NCBI GenBank assembly: GCA_947378965.1
Contig: CANCMG010000019.1
Location: 1 to 51,315 of the forward strand
DNA length: 51,315 nt
DNA from: Alcaligenaceae bacterium
GTDB taxonomy: Bacteria > Pseudomonadota > Gammaproteobacteria > Burkholderiales > Burkholderiaceae_B
Direction of reading: 5' to 3'
Shown: positions 7,820-15,725 of the stretch, piece after piece
How the letters are laid out: every line of letters starts with the position of its first letter
How positions within the stretch are numbered: position 1 is the stretch's first letter
Notes under the pieces: model-generated
Databases searched by the model: none
The model's input: the letters and a program-made list of their open reading frames with translations, nothing else
Told to the model about the DNA's origin: nothing
Translations under genes and position numbers: made by a program

Positions 7820-7980
7820 TTTAGCCCTGTTGTTTAATCCTAGTTCGGTTGCTGTGATTGGTGAGTCGAGCGATCGTAATAAGCTAAGCGGACGTACGAT
7901 TCACTTTCGTCGCTTAACTACACGACGCCGCTCCCGGTGCATCAAACCGCTAGTGATGGCGGGGCGGTGATTCTTGAGAA
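7812..7980 (+). pseudogene. Truncated ADP-forming acyl-CoA ligase (CoA-binding domain remnant)
   Basis: ATG 7812 overlaps the stop of the dehydrogenase gene. It encodes MPDLALLFNPSSVAVIGESS and DRNKLSGRTIHF, the start of the Rossmann-like CoA-binding domain of ADP-forming acetyl/acyl-CoA ligases. Such proteins usually exceed 650 residues, but here the frame breaks down after about 35. A different frame then reads NYTTPLPVHQTASDGGAVIL to a stop near 8010, whose origin I cannot identify. The original operon presumably encoded an acyl-CoA ligase, now lost at the junction with the nitrile hydratase genes. Confidence 0.65.
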
Positions 7981-8041
7981 ATATGGTGATTCGCTGTCAG
8001 ATATACGCTAACCTAATCGTGATGTTTAGACAAATATAACA

Positions 8042-8647
8042 ATGGACGAAGACGGCATGAATTCCAACAAATCTGCATCCGTAGAACAGCGTATGAATGC
8101 GATCCAGTCTGTGCTGGAAGCGCGCGGTATGGAACCGGTCGCCGCTATTGAACAAGCGTATCATCGGGCCGAAGAAGACTGGGTACCACGCAACGGTGCC
8201 CGGATCATCGCCAAAGCCTGGACTGATCCGGCGTATCGACAGCGGCTTTTGGCGGATGGTAAAGCTGCAGCTGCTGAGCTAGGCTTCGATATGCCGCCCC
8301 ATCATCGCTACCTTGTCGCACTTGAAAACACCCCGAAGCTGCACAATGTGATTGTTTGCACACTGTGTTCTTGCACTGCGTTTTCGATTATTGGACTGCC
8401 GCCTGATTGGTATAAGGATCTGGAATATAGGGCACGTGTCGTCAGAGAGTCTCGCACAGTGCTCAAGGAAATGGGTCTTGATCTGCCTGCGTCCACCGAG
8501 ATCAAAGTGTGGGATACAACCACGGATACCCGATACATGATCGTTCCACATCAACCTCCAGAAACAATCGGCTGGCCAGAGGATCGGCTTGTGGAAATCA
8601 TCACAAAAGAATCAATGATCGGCGTTGCACGCTTGATGGGGAGCTAA
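8042..8647 (+). CDS. nthA: Nitrile hydratase alpha subunit, cobalt type
   Basis: The alpha subunit holds the metal of the alpha2-beta2 enzyme that hydrates nitriles to amides in the cytoplasm. The metal-binding loop VCTLCSC is at residues 105-111. Cys106, Cys109 and Cys111 would bind the metal, the latter two normally oxidised. Threonine at 107 is the mark of cobalt (not iron) enzymes. After the loop the usual YPW is replaced by TAFSIIGLPPDWYKD, so substrate preference may differ; thiocyanate hydrolase is a related alternative. The 201-residue length is normal. ATG 8057 is an alternative start behind a GAAGACGG sequence. The beta gene follows directly. Confidence 0.9.
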   Translation: MDEDGMNSNKSASVEQRMNAIQSVLEARGMEPVAAIEQAYHRAEEDWVPRNGARIIAKAWTDPAYRQRLLADGKAAAAELGFDMPPHHRYLVALENTPKLHNVIVCTLCSCTAFSIIGLPPDWYKDLEYRARVVRESRTVLKEMGLDLPASTEIKVWDTTTDTRYMIVPHQPPETIGWPEDRLVEIITKESMIGVARLMGS

Positions 8648-8650
8648 AAC

Positions 8651-9268
8651 ATGGACGGTGTACACGATATGGGCGGTCGCCAAGGGTTCGGCGTCATCCG
8701 CTATGCGCCCAATGCATCAGTATTCCACGCAGAATGGGAAAGAAGAGCAAATGCGCTCTACGGTCTGGCTGTTCGCCATGGCATCTTCAACATGGACGAG
8801 TATCGTCATGCCATTGAGCGCATGTCCCCATACCATTACATGTCGGCAAGTTACTACGAGCGCACACTGACTAGCCTCGCGACGTTGCTCGTCGAAAAAG
8901 GAGTGACGAGCCGGGAGGAACTTGAAAAGCTTGCGAAGGGGGAATTCCCTCTCGCAGGCCCGAGCGCTGCGGGTCGCAGCAACCTGCCTGATCGGCAGCA
9001 GTTCAAGCCCGGTGACCGTGTACGTGTGCGCAATGAGTTCTTCGCCGGGCATATCCGCATGCCCGCCTACATTCGCGGCAAGCAAGGTATCGTCGTGCGA
9101 GAAACACCTGCCTACCCATTGCCCGATGCACATGCCCACGGCATTCAAGCTGAGGACGAACCGACATACGATGTGGTCTTTCGCACTGAGGACTTATGGC
9201 CCAATGCGTCGGACTCTGCGCAAGTGCATGTCGGCGTATTCCAAAGCTACTTGCAAAAAGAGGACTGA
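8651..9268 (+). CDS. nthB: Nitrile hydratase beta subunit
   Basis: A 205-residue partner of the alpha subunit, starting three bases after its stop. MDGVHDMGGRQGFG is the canonical beta N-terminus. The helical half contains FHAEWERRANALYGL and MSPYHYMSASYYERTL. The C-terminal SH3-like barrel has FKPGDRVRVRN, HIRMPAYIRGKQGIV and YDVVFRTEDLWP. Conserved arginines of this subunit contact the oxidised cysteines of the alpha subunit. No activator (P14K/P15K-like metallochaperone), amidase or cobalt transporter follows. The DNA downstream is debris, so maturation must rely on genes elsewhere or the enzyme is poorly activated. Confidence 0.92.
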   Translation: MDGVHDMGGRQGFGVIRYAPNASVFHAEWERRANALYGLAVRHGIFNMDEYRHAIERMSPYHYMSASYYERTLTSLATLLVEKGVTSREELEKLAKGEFPLAGPSAAGRSNLPDRQQFKPGDRVRVRNEFFAGHIRMPAYIRGKQGIVVRETPAYPLPDAHAHGIQAEDEPTYDVVFRTEDLWPNASDSAQVHVGVFQSYLQKED

Positions 9269-9323
9269 TCGGTGCTGGTAAAGATGCGAACATAGCCCAA
9301 GGATGTTGCTCAAGAGCGATGGT

Positions 9324-9446
9324 GGTTAGTATCCCTGCTGCAAACTAAAACCAAAAATCCTAAGATTTCAGCACCTTCCGGATCAGACAGGCTTCTTCAA
9401 AGGCCTCAATGTCTTTGAGCCGGTACAAGCCTTTTCCCACGATTTT
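9324..9446 (-). pseudogene. Remnant copy of the helix-turn-helix unit
   Basis: This stretch matches 1352-1404 plus 1522-1591 as one continuous segment. On the minus strand it encodes only the last part of the helix-turn-helix protein (LYRLKDIEAFEEACLI). It begins 55 bases after the nitrile hydratase beta stop and ends in a T-run and C-run around 9442-9460. The upstream part of the gene is absent. It marks a recombination scar where the expected activator gene would be. Confidence 0.6.
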
Positions 9447-9674
9447 TTAACGCCCCCCCAATTAAGCCCCTATTCGTACTTGTGGTGGGGGTGATGGGAT
9501 TTATTCAAAGCGGCTTAATGGTCGACGCAGCCGTGCGAATTGCAATCGGATCCAAATATGCATTGGGTCGCCCCCTGGTGAAAAAAAACAGTGTCATCAA
9601 TTTTTTGTCATCAGGTCATGTTACCGTTTCACCCAGAAAAATTGCGAAATCTCAAACTAGCCTAACAGTCAAAT
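9447..9674. other. Intergenic stretch, no gene recognised
   Basis: A weak open frame from 9482 shows no family features. GTCATCA occurs twice (9593-9599 and 9608-9614), flanking a T-run. A promoter for the membrane protein at 9675 presumably lies here, but no clear -35/-10 pair stands out. Confidence 0.3.
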
Positions 9675-10037
9675 ATGAATAATGCTCGACGCAGTCTGTT
9701 CTTCTTCGGTTTGTACATGATCTTTGGTGTGGGCGTTGGCTTTATTTTCATGCCTATGTTTATCCTGAACACCTTTGGGTTATCAGCAGGTGACGACGTC
9801 TGGATTCGCTTTGTTGGCTTGCTTGGCTCGATTATTGGTGGCTATTATCTATTGATTGTCCGCGCCAAGTTTGATCAATTTATCCCCTGGACCGTGGCCA
9901 TGAGGTTATACGGCGCTGCGTTCATCGTGGTGATCGTTTTGTTGGGCAAACTTGGTCCCAGTATGCTTTTGTTTGGAGCCATTGATGCAGCGGGTGCCGT
10001 CTGGACTTGGCTTGCACTGCGATCGTCGACAAAGTAA
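9675..10037 (+). CDS. Small inner-membrane protein of unknown function
   Basis: A 120-residue protein with four predicted membrane helices at residues about 7-30 (FFFGLYMIFGVGVGFIFMPM), 45-64 (FVGLLGSIIGGYYLLIV), 70-92 (FIPWTVAMRLYGAAFIVVIV) and 95-114 (MLLFGAIDAAGAVWTWLAL). Short charged loops carry Arg/Lys. No catalytic motif is visible and I do not recognise a named family. It stands alone, with the downstream sulfatase under a separate leader region. ATG 9675 lacks an obvious ribosome-binding site, but no other start fits better. Confidence 0.7.
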   Translation: MNNARRSLFFFGLYMIFGVGVGFIFMPMFILNTFGLSAGDDVWIRFVGLLGSIIGGYYLLIVRAKFDQFIPWTVAMRLYGAAFIVVIVLLGKLGPSMLLFGAIDAAGAVWTWLALRSSTK

Positions 10038-10195
10038 AACTTGTCTAAAATGGCAAGCTCGTTTTCTTCAACCTTATTTGTTCGTTACCCTCTACACTTA
10101 TTAGATAGGCTGTTGTGGTCTGAAGTGATCACTAGATTCGGTCGATAGACTTTAAATGTAAAACATTGCCATGCGTGTGCTTTCGGAGATTTACT

Positions 10196-11734
10196 ATGAT
10201 GCGTCCATTTAAAAAGACTTTGCTTGCTGCCACGATTGCTGGCACCTTGCTGGCAGGACAGGCGCTCGCCGCTGATGCCCCAAATATTCTTGTCATTTTT
10301 GGTGACGATATTGGCCAGTTCAACATCAGTGCCTATAACAACGGCATGATGGGCTACAGAACCCCGAATATTGATCGTATCGCCAAAGAGGGTGTGTTAT
10401 TCACCGATTGGTATGGTCAACAAAGCAGTACCGCTGGGCGCGCCGCTTTCATTACGGGCCAGTCACCGATTCGAACTGGCCTGACCAAAGTCGGTTTGCC
10501 TGGTACACCCGAGGGCATTAAAAAAGAAGACCCAACACTGGCAGAGCTGCTCAAAGCCCGAGGTTACAAAACAGGCCAATTCGGTAAAAATCATCTGGGC
10601 GATCGTGACGACATGTTGCCGACTGCACACGGCTTTGATGAGTTTTTCGGCAACCTTTATCACCTGAATGCCGAAGAAGAACCCGAGAACGTTGACTATC
10701 CCAAAGATCCCGAATTCAAAAAGAAATTTGGTCCACGTGGCGTGATCCACAGTTTTGCGGGTGGCAAGATCGAAGACACCGGGCCCCTGACGCGCAAGCG
10801 CATGGAGACCATTGACGACGAGGTCATGGTTAAAACACTAGGCTTCATGGATAGCGCCAAGCAAGAGAAAAAACCTTTCTTTGTTTGGTTTAACTCAACC
10901 CGCATGCACATTTTCACCCACCTAAAACCAAGCTCACAAGGCAAGACGGGGCTGGGTCTGTACGCTGACGGGATGGTTGAGCACGACGAACAGGTCGGGC
11001 AACTCTTGGCCAAACTCAAAGAGCTGGGTATCGACGAAAACACTATTGTTGTATACGCGACGGACAACGGCGCCGAGACTTTCACCTGGCCAGATGGTGG
11101 CACGACGATGTTCAGGGGTGAGAAAAACACGAACTGGGAAGGCGGCTATCGCGTGCCGGCGATGATGAAGTGGCCAGGCGTGATTAAACCTGGCACTGTG
11201 AACAATGAAATTGGGTCGCACGAGGACATGCTGCCGACGCTCGCCGCTGCTGCGGGCGACACCACGGCAAAAGAAGATCTGCTGAAAGGCCGTCAGGTCG
11301 GCAATATGAATTACAAGGTGCATTTAGATGGCTACGACCTTGGCCCAGCCCTTCAAGGTAAAACCGAATGGCCACGCAAAGAATTCATTTACTGGACGGA
11401 TGATGGCAGCGTTGCAGCGCTGCGCTACGGCAACTGGAAAATGACCTTTCTAGAGCAACAGGCGGTCGGCTTGCGCGTATGGCAACAACCGTTCGTTCAA
11501 TTGCGCGCGCCAATACTCACGAATCTACGCATGGATCCGTTTGAGCGGGCAGAAAAAGAAAACGCCATGGGTTATCAACGTTGGTACTCTGAGCGCATGT
11601 TTGCGATTGCACCTGGCATCTCCTACGTGGCGAAGTGGTTGCAGAGCTTCAAAGAGTTTCCACCCCGTATGAAACCAGGTTCGTTCAATCTGGATCGTGT
11701 GATGGAATCCATTACCCGCCCTGCCAATAATTAA
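10196..11734 (+). CDS. Arylsulfatase-family hydrolase, exported
   Basis: A 512-residue sulfatase with a Sec signal peptide (cleavage near ALAADAPN, residues ~25-27). ATG 10196 follows a CGGAG ribosome-binding site; a TTG at 10166 is less likely. The metal site begins ILVIFGDDIG (~31-40) and continues with YATDNGAE. The modification motif reads S78-T-A-G-R, followed by AAFITGQ. In classical sulfatases the first residue is Cys or Ser and is converted to formylglycine; serine-type sites need an anaerobic radical-SAM maturase. It probably hydrolyses sulfate or a related ester in the periplasm. The outer-membrane barrel gene follows 18 bases later, suggesting a uptake-plus-hydrolysis pair. Confidence 0.87.
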   Translation: MMRPFKKTLLAATIAGTLLAGQALAADAPNILVIFGDDIGQFNISAYNNGMMGYRTPNIDRIAKEGVLFTDWYGQQSSTAGRAAFITGQSPIRTGLTKVGLPGTPEGIKKEDPTLAELLKARGYKTGQFGKNHLGDRDDMLPTAHGFDEFFGNLYHLNAEEEPENVDYPKDPEFKKKFGPRGVIHSFAGGKIEDTGPLTRKRMETIDDEVMVKTLGFMDSAKQEKKPFFVWFNSTRMHIFTHLKPSSQGKTGLGLYADGMVEHDEQVGQLLAKLKELGIDENTIVVYATDNGAETFTWPDGGTTMFRGEKNTNWEGGYRVPAMMKWPGVIKPGTVNNEIGSHEDMLPTLAAAAGDTTAKEDLLKGRQVGNMNYKVHLDGYDLGPALQGKTEWPRKEFIYWTDDGSVAALRYGNWKMTFLEQQAVGLRVWQQPFVQLRAPILTNLRMDPFERAEKENAMGYQRWYSERMFAIAPGISYVAKWLQSFKEFPPRMKPGSFNLDRVMESITRPANN

Positions 11735-11752
11735 CTTGAGAAAATTTAAATC

Positions 11753-12553
11753 ATGATTCACCGTACTCCTTCATTGCGCAAAATCTTAGCCGCCACGATG
11801 CTCTCTTGTGCAAGTACAGTTGTGTTTGCCCAAGCGACCAACTCGCCTGTTGCCATCCCGCAAGTCTCAGACGCCTGGCGTGTTTCATTGACACCCTATC
11901 TTTGGGCAACGGGGATATCAGGTAGCGTCGGCTACGGCGGTAATCAGATTGCTTCAGCAAGCATTAGTTCGGGCTCCATCTTGCAAGCCCTCAAGTTTGG
12001 CGGGATGCTTGAGGCCGAAGTTCACAAAGGTAACTTTGGTTTTTCGATGGACTTAATGTACGCGAGCTTAGGCAAGAGCGGCTCGCGGGCACCCGACAAT
12101 TACGTTGACCTCGGTTCGACAACAGACGTCACGCAGGGCGTGTACACGCTCGCGGGTACCTATACGCTGTTTAACAGTAAAAACGTTTATCTAGATGCCT
12201 TGGCTGGAGCACGGATTTTCAGCGTGAGCAGTACGACTAACTTTTCTGTAAATGGGTTTCAGGTTGGCTATACCCAAAGTTCAAACACCACCTCTGTAGA
12301 CCCAATCGTTGGTTTGAAAGGCAGAGTCAGAATCGCAGAAAGCGATTACTTCATCCCATTCTATGCAGACGTAGGTGGTGGTGGCGGTACGACACAACTG
12401 ACCAGTCAAGCCTTCTTGGGCGCTGGACGCGCCTTCGACTGGGGTGATGTTCAACTTGGCGTCAAAAATTTGTATTACAGCCAAAAAAATCAGAACGTCA
12501 CCACGAACTTGAACTTTATGGGCGTTGCTGCTGGGGTGACCTTTAGGTTTTAG
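11753..12553 (+). CDS. Outer-membrane beta-barrel protein
   Basis: A 266-residue protein with a signal peptide (residues 1-26, cleavage at VFAQA). Alternating aromatic strands follow: WRVSLTPYLWATGISGSVGY, FGFSMDLMYASLG, GVYTLAGTYTLF, VYLDALAGARIF, and a final strand ending GVAAGVTFRF. The C-terminal phenylalanine is the recognition signal for BAM-mediated insertion. It resembles small 8- or 10-stranded barrels of unknown role, often found next to sulfatases or other hydrolases. It ends just before the decayed repeat region. Its role as a channel or receptor is inferred only from its position. Confidence 0.75.
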   Translation: MIHRTPSLRKILAATMLSCASTVVFAQATNSPVAIPQVSDAWRVSLTPYLWATGISGSVGYGGNQIASASISSGSILQALKFGGMLEAEVHKGNFGFSMDLMYASLGKSGSRAPDNYVDLGSTTDVTQGVYTLAGTYTLFNSKNVYLDALAGARIFSVSSTTNFSVNGFQVGYTQSSNTTSVDPIVGLKGRVRIAESDYFIPFYADVGGGGGTTQLTSQAFLGAGRAFDWGDVQLGVKNLYYSQKNQNVTTNLNFMGVAAGVTFRF

Positions 12554-12589
12554 CCAGATTGACAGTTGTGCAGTAACAAACACTGGGGT

Positions 12590-12652
12590 AAGCACTTACG
12601 ATTCCCCTGTATGCACTTACGTTTCTCCTCTATGCACTTACGATTCCCCCCT
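12590..12652. repeat. Three tandem 21-bp repeats
   Basis: Units 12590-12610, 12611-12631 and 12632-12652 share the core GCACTTACGATTCCCC; the middle unit has GTTTCTCC. A fourth partial ATGC begins at 12653. Multiple terminal repeats of about 20 bp are typical of IS21-family ends, so this may be the abandoned terminus of such an element. No istA/istB genes are visible nearby. Confidence 0.6.
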
Positions 12653-12725
12653 ATGCCTTTGCCGATGTCGAAGGCTTGGGTTCATGCGGGTCTGTGAGGC
12701 GTATCTCAAGCAACTGAGAAGAGAT

Positions 12726-12935
12726 AGCAGAATGAATCCAAATTTTGGACCAAACCATGGAACTCAGAACGTTTTAAATATCCAACCTGTGATACCGTTT
12801 AGTTTGAATAGCGACTACAACGTCATTACCCGTTCTATTCTTCCCGTTATCTCGATGCCATCACTAGGAGATGGTCTCAATAGTACACAGGGCATTGGAA
12901 ATTTGACGATTACGCCATCGATCACCTGCGGTTTG
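12726..12935 (+). pseudogene. Fragment of an outer-membrane transporter-like protein
   Basis: The frame reads RMNPNFGPNHGTQNVLNIQP, VIPFSLNSDYNVITRSILPV and ISMPSLGDGLNSTQGIGNL. This is the internal beta-strand pattern of the so-called neuromedin U/transporter barrel family found in many proteobacteria. Sequence before 12726 and after about 12935 does not continue the family. It sits directly beside the 21-bp repeats and ends at the convergent beta-propeller gene. It is a remnant. Confidence 0.5.
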
Positions 12936-12980
12936 AATGATTTTACATTCAACGATCTCAGCGTAATGGATGCATCGTGA

Positions 12981-14810
12981 TCATTGCGCTGAGTTTTTGG
13001 CTTCTGCCATCTCTTGTTCACTACGCACCGTCAATACCCCCATCTGACTTGTCCGATAAACTGGCACAACGATTTCAGGGCCTTGAGGTGTGTCTAAATG
13101 TGCGATGTGCCTGATTTCAGTACCTCTGACAGGCAATTCGAAAATAGTCCAGGATTTATTAGCTGGATTGTATTTAGCCAAGCGGTCGTTCGTCCATAAA
13201 TTCGCCCATACATTGTGCTGGTTATCGATTGTTGCGTGATAACCCTGCATGGTTTTTTCTGGGAATGGAATGATTTCTACTTGTTTCGTTTTTGTATCGA
13301 TGCGGGCAAGCGATGAACCCCAGGAGTTACCGACCCACAGGACATCGCCATTCTTATCCGTTCCCATCCGACGCGGACCTGCCGACCAAGGCATAGGCGA
13401 GTTAAATCCCAGGTCACTCATTGATTCGTAAAATTTACGATCTGTCGCAGGGATGGGGGGCGTTTGTACATCCGCGATCTTGATCGGAGTGACCTGGCCG
13501 GTTGCCGCATCTGCATGATAGACCGTATCCATAGCCATTTGCGCCCACCAGCCATTTCCATCACGATCAGCGGCGACGCCATATGTTTGTCCTGAGCCTT
13601 TAGGATTTGGATCAGGGATCGTCGATTTGTATTCTGTAAATTTCTCTGTCGAGGGATCAAAGCGCACGACACCTTGTGGTGTTGAGGCCCATACCATCCC
13701 TTTGTTGTCTACGTCGACTGTCACTGCACCGCCAACAGGTGCCATGCTTTCAGGGGTTTGATAAACGGTAATTTTGTCTGTTTTGGTATCAAGTTTTCCA
13801 AGTGCGCGGCGCCCTGGGTTGATATCAAACCACAGGTTGCCAGCTGCATCGCGTGCTAAACCGTGCGATCCTGCAGCCATGCCGTTTTTTGCTTCCGTTT
13901 TAATAAAACTCACTGCACCTGACTTTCTATCTACCTTGCCGATCGATACATCTCTATTAGCTGTAATGGAGGTGAAATAGATCGTGCCATCAAGACCTAA
14001 TGCGCCATCGTGCGGTAACTCACCGATTTTAGAGGTTGTACCTAAGGCCCAGTTGGTACCATCATTTGGGTTGTACTTTGTACCGATCCCTGAGTCTGCA
14101 TTGATTGGCAGGTCATACAGTGTCCACACTGCGCGCGCGGACTCACCCGTCGGTCTGGGTCGTTCCGTAACTTTCATGGAAGATTCGCCCGGGCCTCGCG
14201 CATCAGCGAGGTACTGGACAAATTCTTTTTGATGACGCTCAATCATCTGGTTCGATTTATCTTGCGAGCCGGGATAGACACCTGACACAGGTACCGCTTT
14301 CATCAAATTGATAATCTTATTCCAGCCCGCTGCATCAAATTTGAATTGCAGTAGGTAGGAGGGCGAGTGACAGCCCGCACAATTATTCATGAAAAGACTT
14401 TTCATGCGTGCATCATGCACCGACTCACCAGGTAACGCAGCCATCATCATCTCACTTGGCAGTTGACGATATCGCGTTTCAGCGTCTGAAATTGCTGCGA
14501 GCTTTAAATCTTGCGCATTATTTTTTGAGGTATTTAATCTCACATCTGCTCGATTAAACCCTAGAGCCTGTGCCCAGACTTTATAGGACCCCTCTTGCAT
14601 AGCCGGAAAATAAAACTTGCCCGATTGATCTGTATAGACACTGACTGTTTTGGTCGAGCCATCAAGTTTGGCTGAGACTGTTACGCCTTCCAGCGTTTTA
14701 CCGTCCTCTGCGGTGATGGTGCCGTGCAGGACTTTATCTGCCGCAAAGCTTTGTGCGCTCAATACTAGGCCGGCGAATAAAGCGATGCGCGCTGCGTAAT
14801 GATGAGTCAT
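12981..14810 (-). CDS. Cytochrome c / beta-propeller fusion with a carboxypeptidase-regulatory-like domain
   Basis: A 609-residue exported protein from the ATG at 14810, behind an AGGGGAAA ribosome-binding site and overlapping the cytochrome c stop. A signal peptide covers residues 1-24 (cleavage at SFAADK). Residues 27-105 form a carboxypeptidase-regulatory-like beta sandwich (LHGTITAEDGKTLEGVTVSA). The heme site CAGCH is at 144-148. From about 215 to 600 the repeated pattern of DGTIYFTSI, GNLWFDINPG, GMVWASTPQG and NVWANLWTND resembles virginiamycin B lyase/NHL propellers. It is probably a periplasmic heme enzyme acting on an unknown substrate, passing electrons to the co-transcribed cytochrome. 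Lyase activity is not implied. Confidence 0.75.
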   Translation of the reverse strand: MTHHYAARIALFAGLVLSAQSFAADKVLHGTITAEDGKTLEGVTVSAKLDGSTKTVSVYTDQSGKFYFPAMQEGSYKVWAQALGFNRADVRLNTSKNNAQDLKLAAISDAETRYRQLPSEMMMAALPGESVHDARMKSLFMNNCAGCHSPSYLLQFKFDAAGWNKIINLMKAVPVSGVYPGSQDKSNQMIERHQKEFVQYLADARGPGESSMKVTERPRPTGESARAVWTLYDLPINADSGIGTKYNPNDGTNWALGTTSKIGELPHDGALGLDGTIYFTSITANRDVSIGKVDRKSGAVSFIKTEAKNGMAAGSHGLARDAAGNLWFDINPGRRALGKLDTKTDKITVYQTPESMAPVGGAVTVDVDNKGMVWASTPQGVVRFDPSTEKFTEYKSTIPDPNPKGSGQTYGVAADRDGNGWWAQMAMDTVYHADAATGQVTPIKIADVQTPPIPATDRKFYESMSDLGFNSPMPWSAGPRRMGTDKNGDVLWVGNSWGSSLARIDTKTKQVEIIPFPEKTMQGYHATIDNQHNVWANLWTNDRLAKYNPANKSWTIFELPVRGTEIRHIAHLDTPQGPEIVVPVYRTSQMGVLTVRSEQEMAEAKNSAQ

Positions 14811-14811
14811 A

Positions 14812-15177
14812 TTATTTCCCCTTTGGCAGTGAGGTTTCAACAGCTTGTGCGGGCACAGGTATTGTTCTGATATAGCTAATGATTGCATCGACCTCAGCAG
14901 GTTTTAAATAGTGCTGAAAGCCGGGCATGTGTTCGGCCCCGTTATTAATAAAGACGCGCATCACCTCATCGTTGCCTGCGGCTGAGCTCTTGTTGAGCAT
15001 CGGCCCATAGGTTTTGGCACCCATACTGGCTTGCAAGTGACATACCCCGCAGGCTTGTGCAAATAATCGCTGACCTGTCTGCTGTGTGCTATTTAGAGTG
15101 ATGGGTTCGGCTTGCACCAACCCTGCTTGGCTTAGGACTAAACCGGCCAAAGTGAGCGTGACAACGGTGATTTTCAT
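14812..15177 (-). CDS. Small c-type cytochrome
   Basis: A 121-residue periplasmic cytochrome c from the ATG at 15177, with a signal peptide (MKITVVTLTLAGLVLSQAG, cleavage near VQAE). The heme motif CGVCH is at residues 43-47. The axial methionine is likely in AEHMPGFQHYL. The C-terminal helix VDAIISYIRTIP is typical of class I cytochromes. ATG 15225 would add 16 residues that spoil the signal peptide. The stop overlaps the next gene start (TAATATG), so the two are translated together. It probably accepts electrons from the fusion protein and delivers them to the respiratory chain. Confidence 0.85.
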   Translation of the reverse strand: MKITVVTLTLAGLVLSQAGLVQAEPITLNSTQQTGQRLFAQACGVCHLQASMGAKTYGPMLNKSSAAGNDEVMRVFINNGAEHMPGFQHYLKPAEVDAIISYIRTIPVPAQAVETSLPKGK

Positions 15178-15357
15178 TTTGTCTCTTATTGTTATGTGAA
15201 TGATATTTCTAAAAACCATTTTCACTTTGAAATTTCTCTACGTCGAGAACTTTCGTATACGGGTTTACGTTTAGTTTTGTACAGTAGGCGTAAAAATAAA
15301 AGCTGAAAGATGAACAGGACACCAATGGCTAGATTTGCTTGCCCATCTAAAACTTAG
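15178..15357. other. Intergenic leader of the cytochrome operon
   Basis: An AT-rich stretch between the leftward cytochrome gene and the duplicated fragment at 15358. GTCTC at 15180-15184 is the cytochrome ribosome-binding region on the minus strand (GAGAC). No gene or strong repeat was found. Confidence 0.3.
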
Positions 15358-15510
15358 GTTTATCTTTGGATTTACGGTCAACCCGAGCGGTCTTCTCATC
15401 TGGGCGAATTGCGCCGCTTGACGGGTCTGGGTAGCGCGTCTCTTCAGCGAGAGATCAACCGGCTGGTGGTCGCCGGTCTCGCAAACTCAACGTTGAAAGG
15501 CAATCAACGA
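15358..15510 (+). pseudogene. Second copy of the winged-helix region of the MNT gene
   Basis: 153 bases match 2053-2205 with seven substitutions and no gaps (about 95% identity). They encode only the winged-helix part (VYLWIYGQPERSSHLGELRR). Both ends are abrupt, and the right end touches the start of the structured RNA candidate. Neither start codon nor nucleotidyltransferase domain is present. Confidence 0.8.
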
Positions 15511-15524
15511 ATAAACGCATACCA

Positions 15525-15725
15525 ATAAAAAGCCACCCGAAGGTGGCTAATACCCATGCCCAAGTAGGTGTGGGATACCTGAGCCATCGTCTCGCGCCAG
15601 AGGTTGCGTGAGTGCCGAGTTTCATTGGCTAATCCAATGCTGACCCGATTTCAGTCCACGCCCAGCTCACGGAAGGCGTGAGAACTTCTCGAAATAAGCC
15701 GTGAAGCGGCCTTGTGCCATATGCG
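15525..15725 (-). ncRNA. Structured RNA candidate, HEARO/omega-RNA-like, with truncated iscB-like start
   Basis: Read on the minus strand, about 200 nt form a series of hairpins. These are AAGGCCG/CGGCTT, CTCACG/CGTGAG (loop CCTTC), ATTGG/CCAAT (loop ATTAG), a nested GGCTCAGGTATCCCA with TGGGTATTAGCC, and a terminal AGCCACC-TTCG-GGTGGCT followed by TTTTTATT. No protein frame explains the conservation of pairing. Directly after it, ATG at 15520 reads MRLFV before the frame runs into the duplicated fragment at 15510. HEARO (omega) RNAs lie just upstream of IscB genes, whose proteins often begin M(A/R)VFV. I infer an omega RNA that has lost its nuclease gene. Another mobile-element RNA or plain terminator cluster is possible. 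Confidence 0.45.
15531..15548 (-). terminator. Terminator-like hairpin at the RNA candidate's 3' end
   Basis: Minus-strand AGCCACC, loop TTCG, GGTGGCT, followed by TTTTATT. The seven-base stem with a UUCG tetraloop and U-run is a textbook intrinsic terminator. Alternatively it is the last stem of the RNA candidate and hides the GGTGG ribosome-binding sequence of the lost gene. Confidence 0.6.

Noticed and set aside
9482-9682. 66-residue open frame between the repeat remnant and the membrane protein
   Set aside because: No family signal or ribosome-binding site; it lies in debris and overlaps the next gene start.
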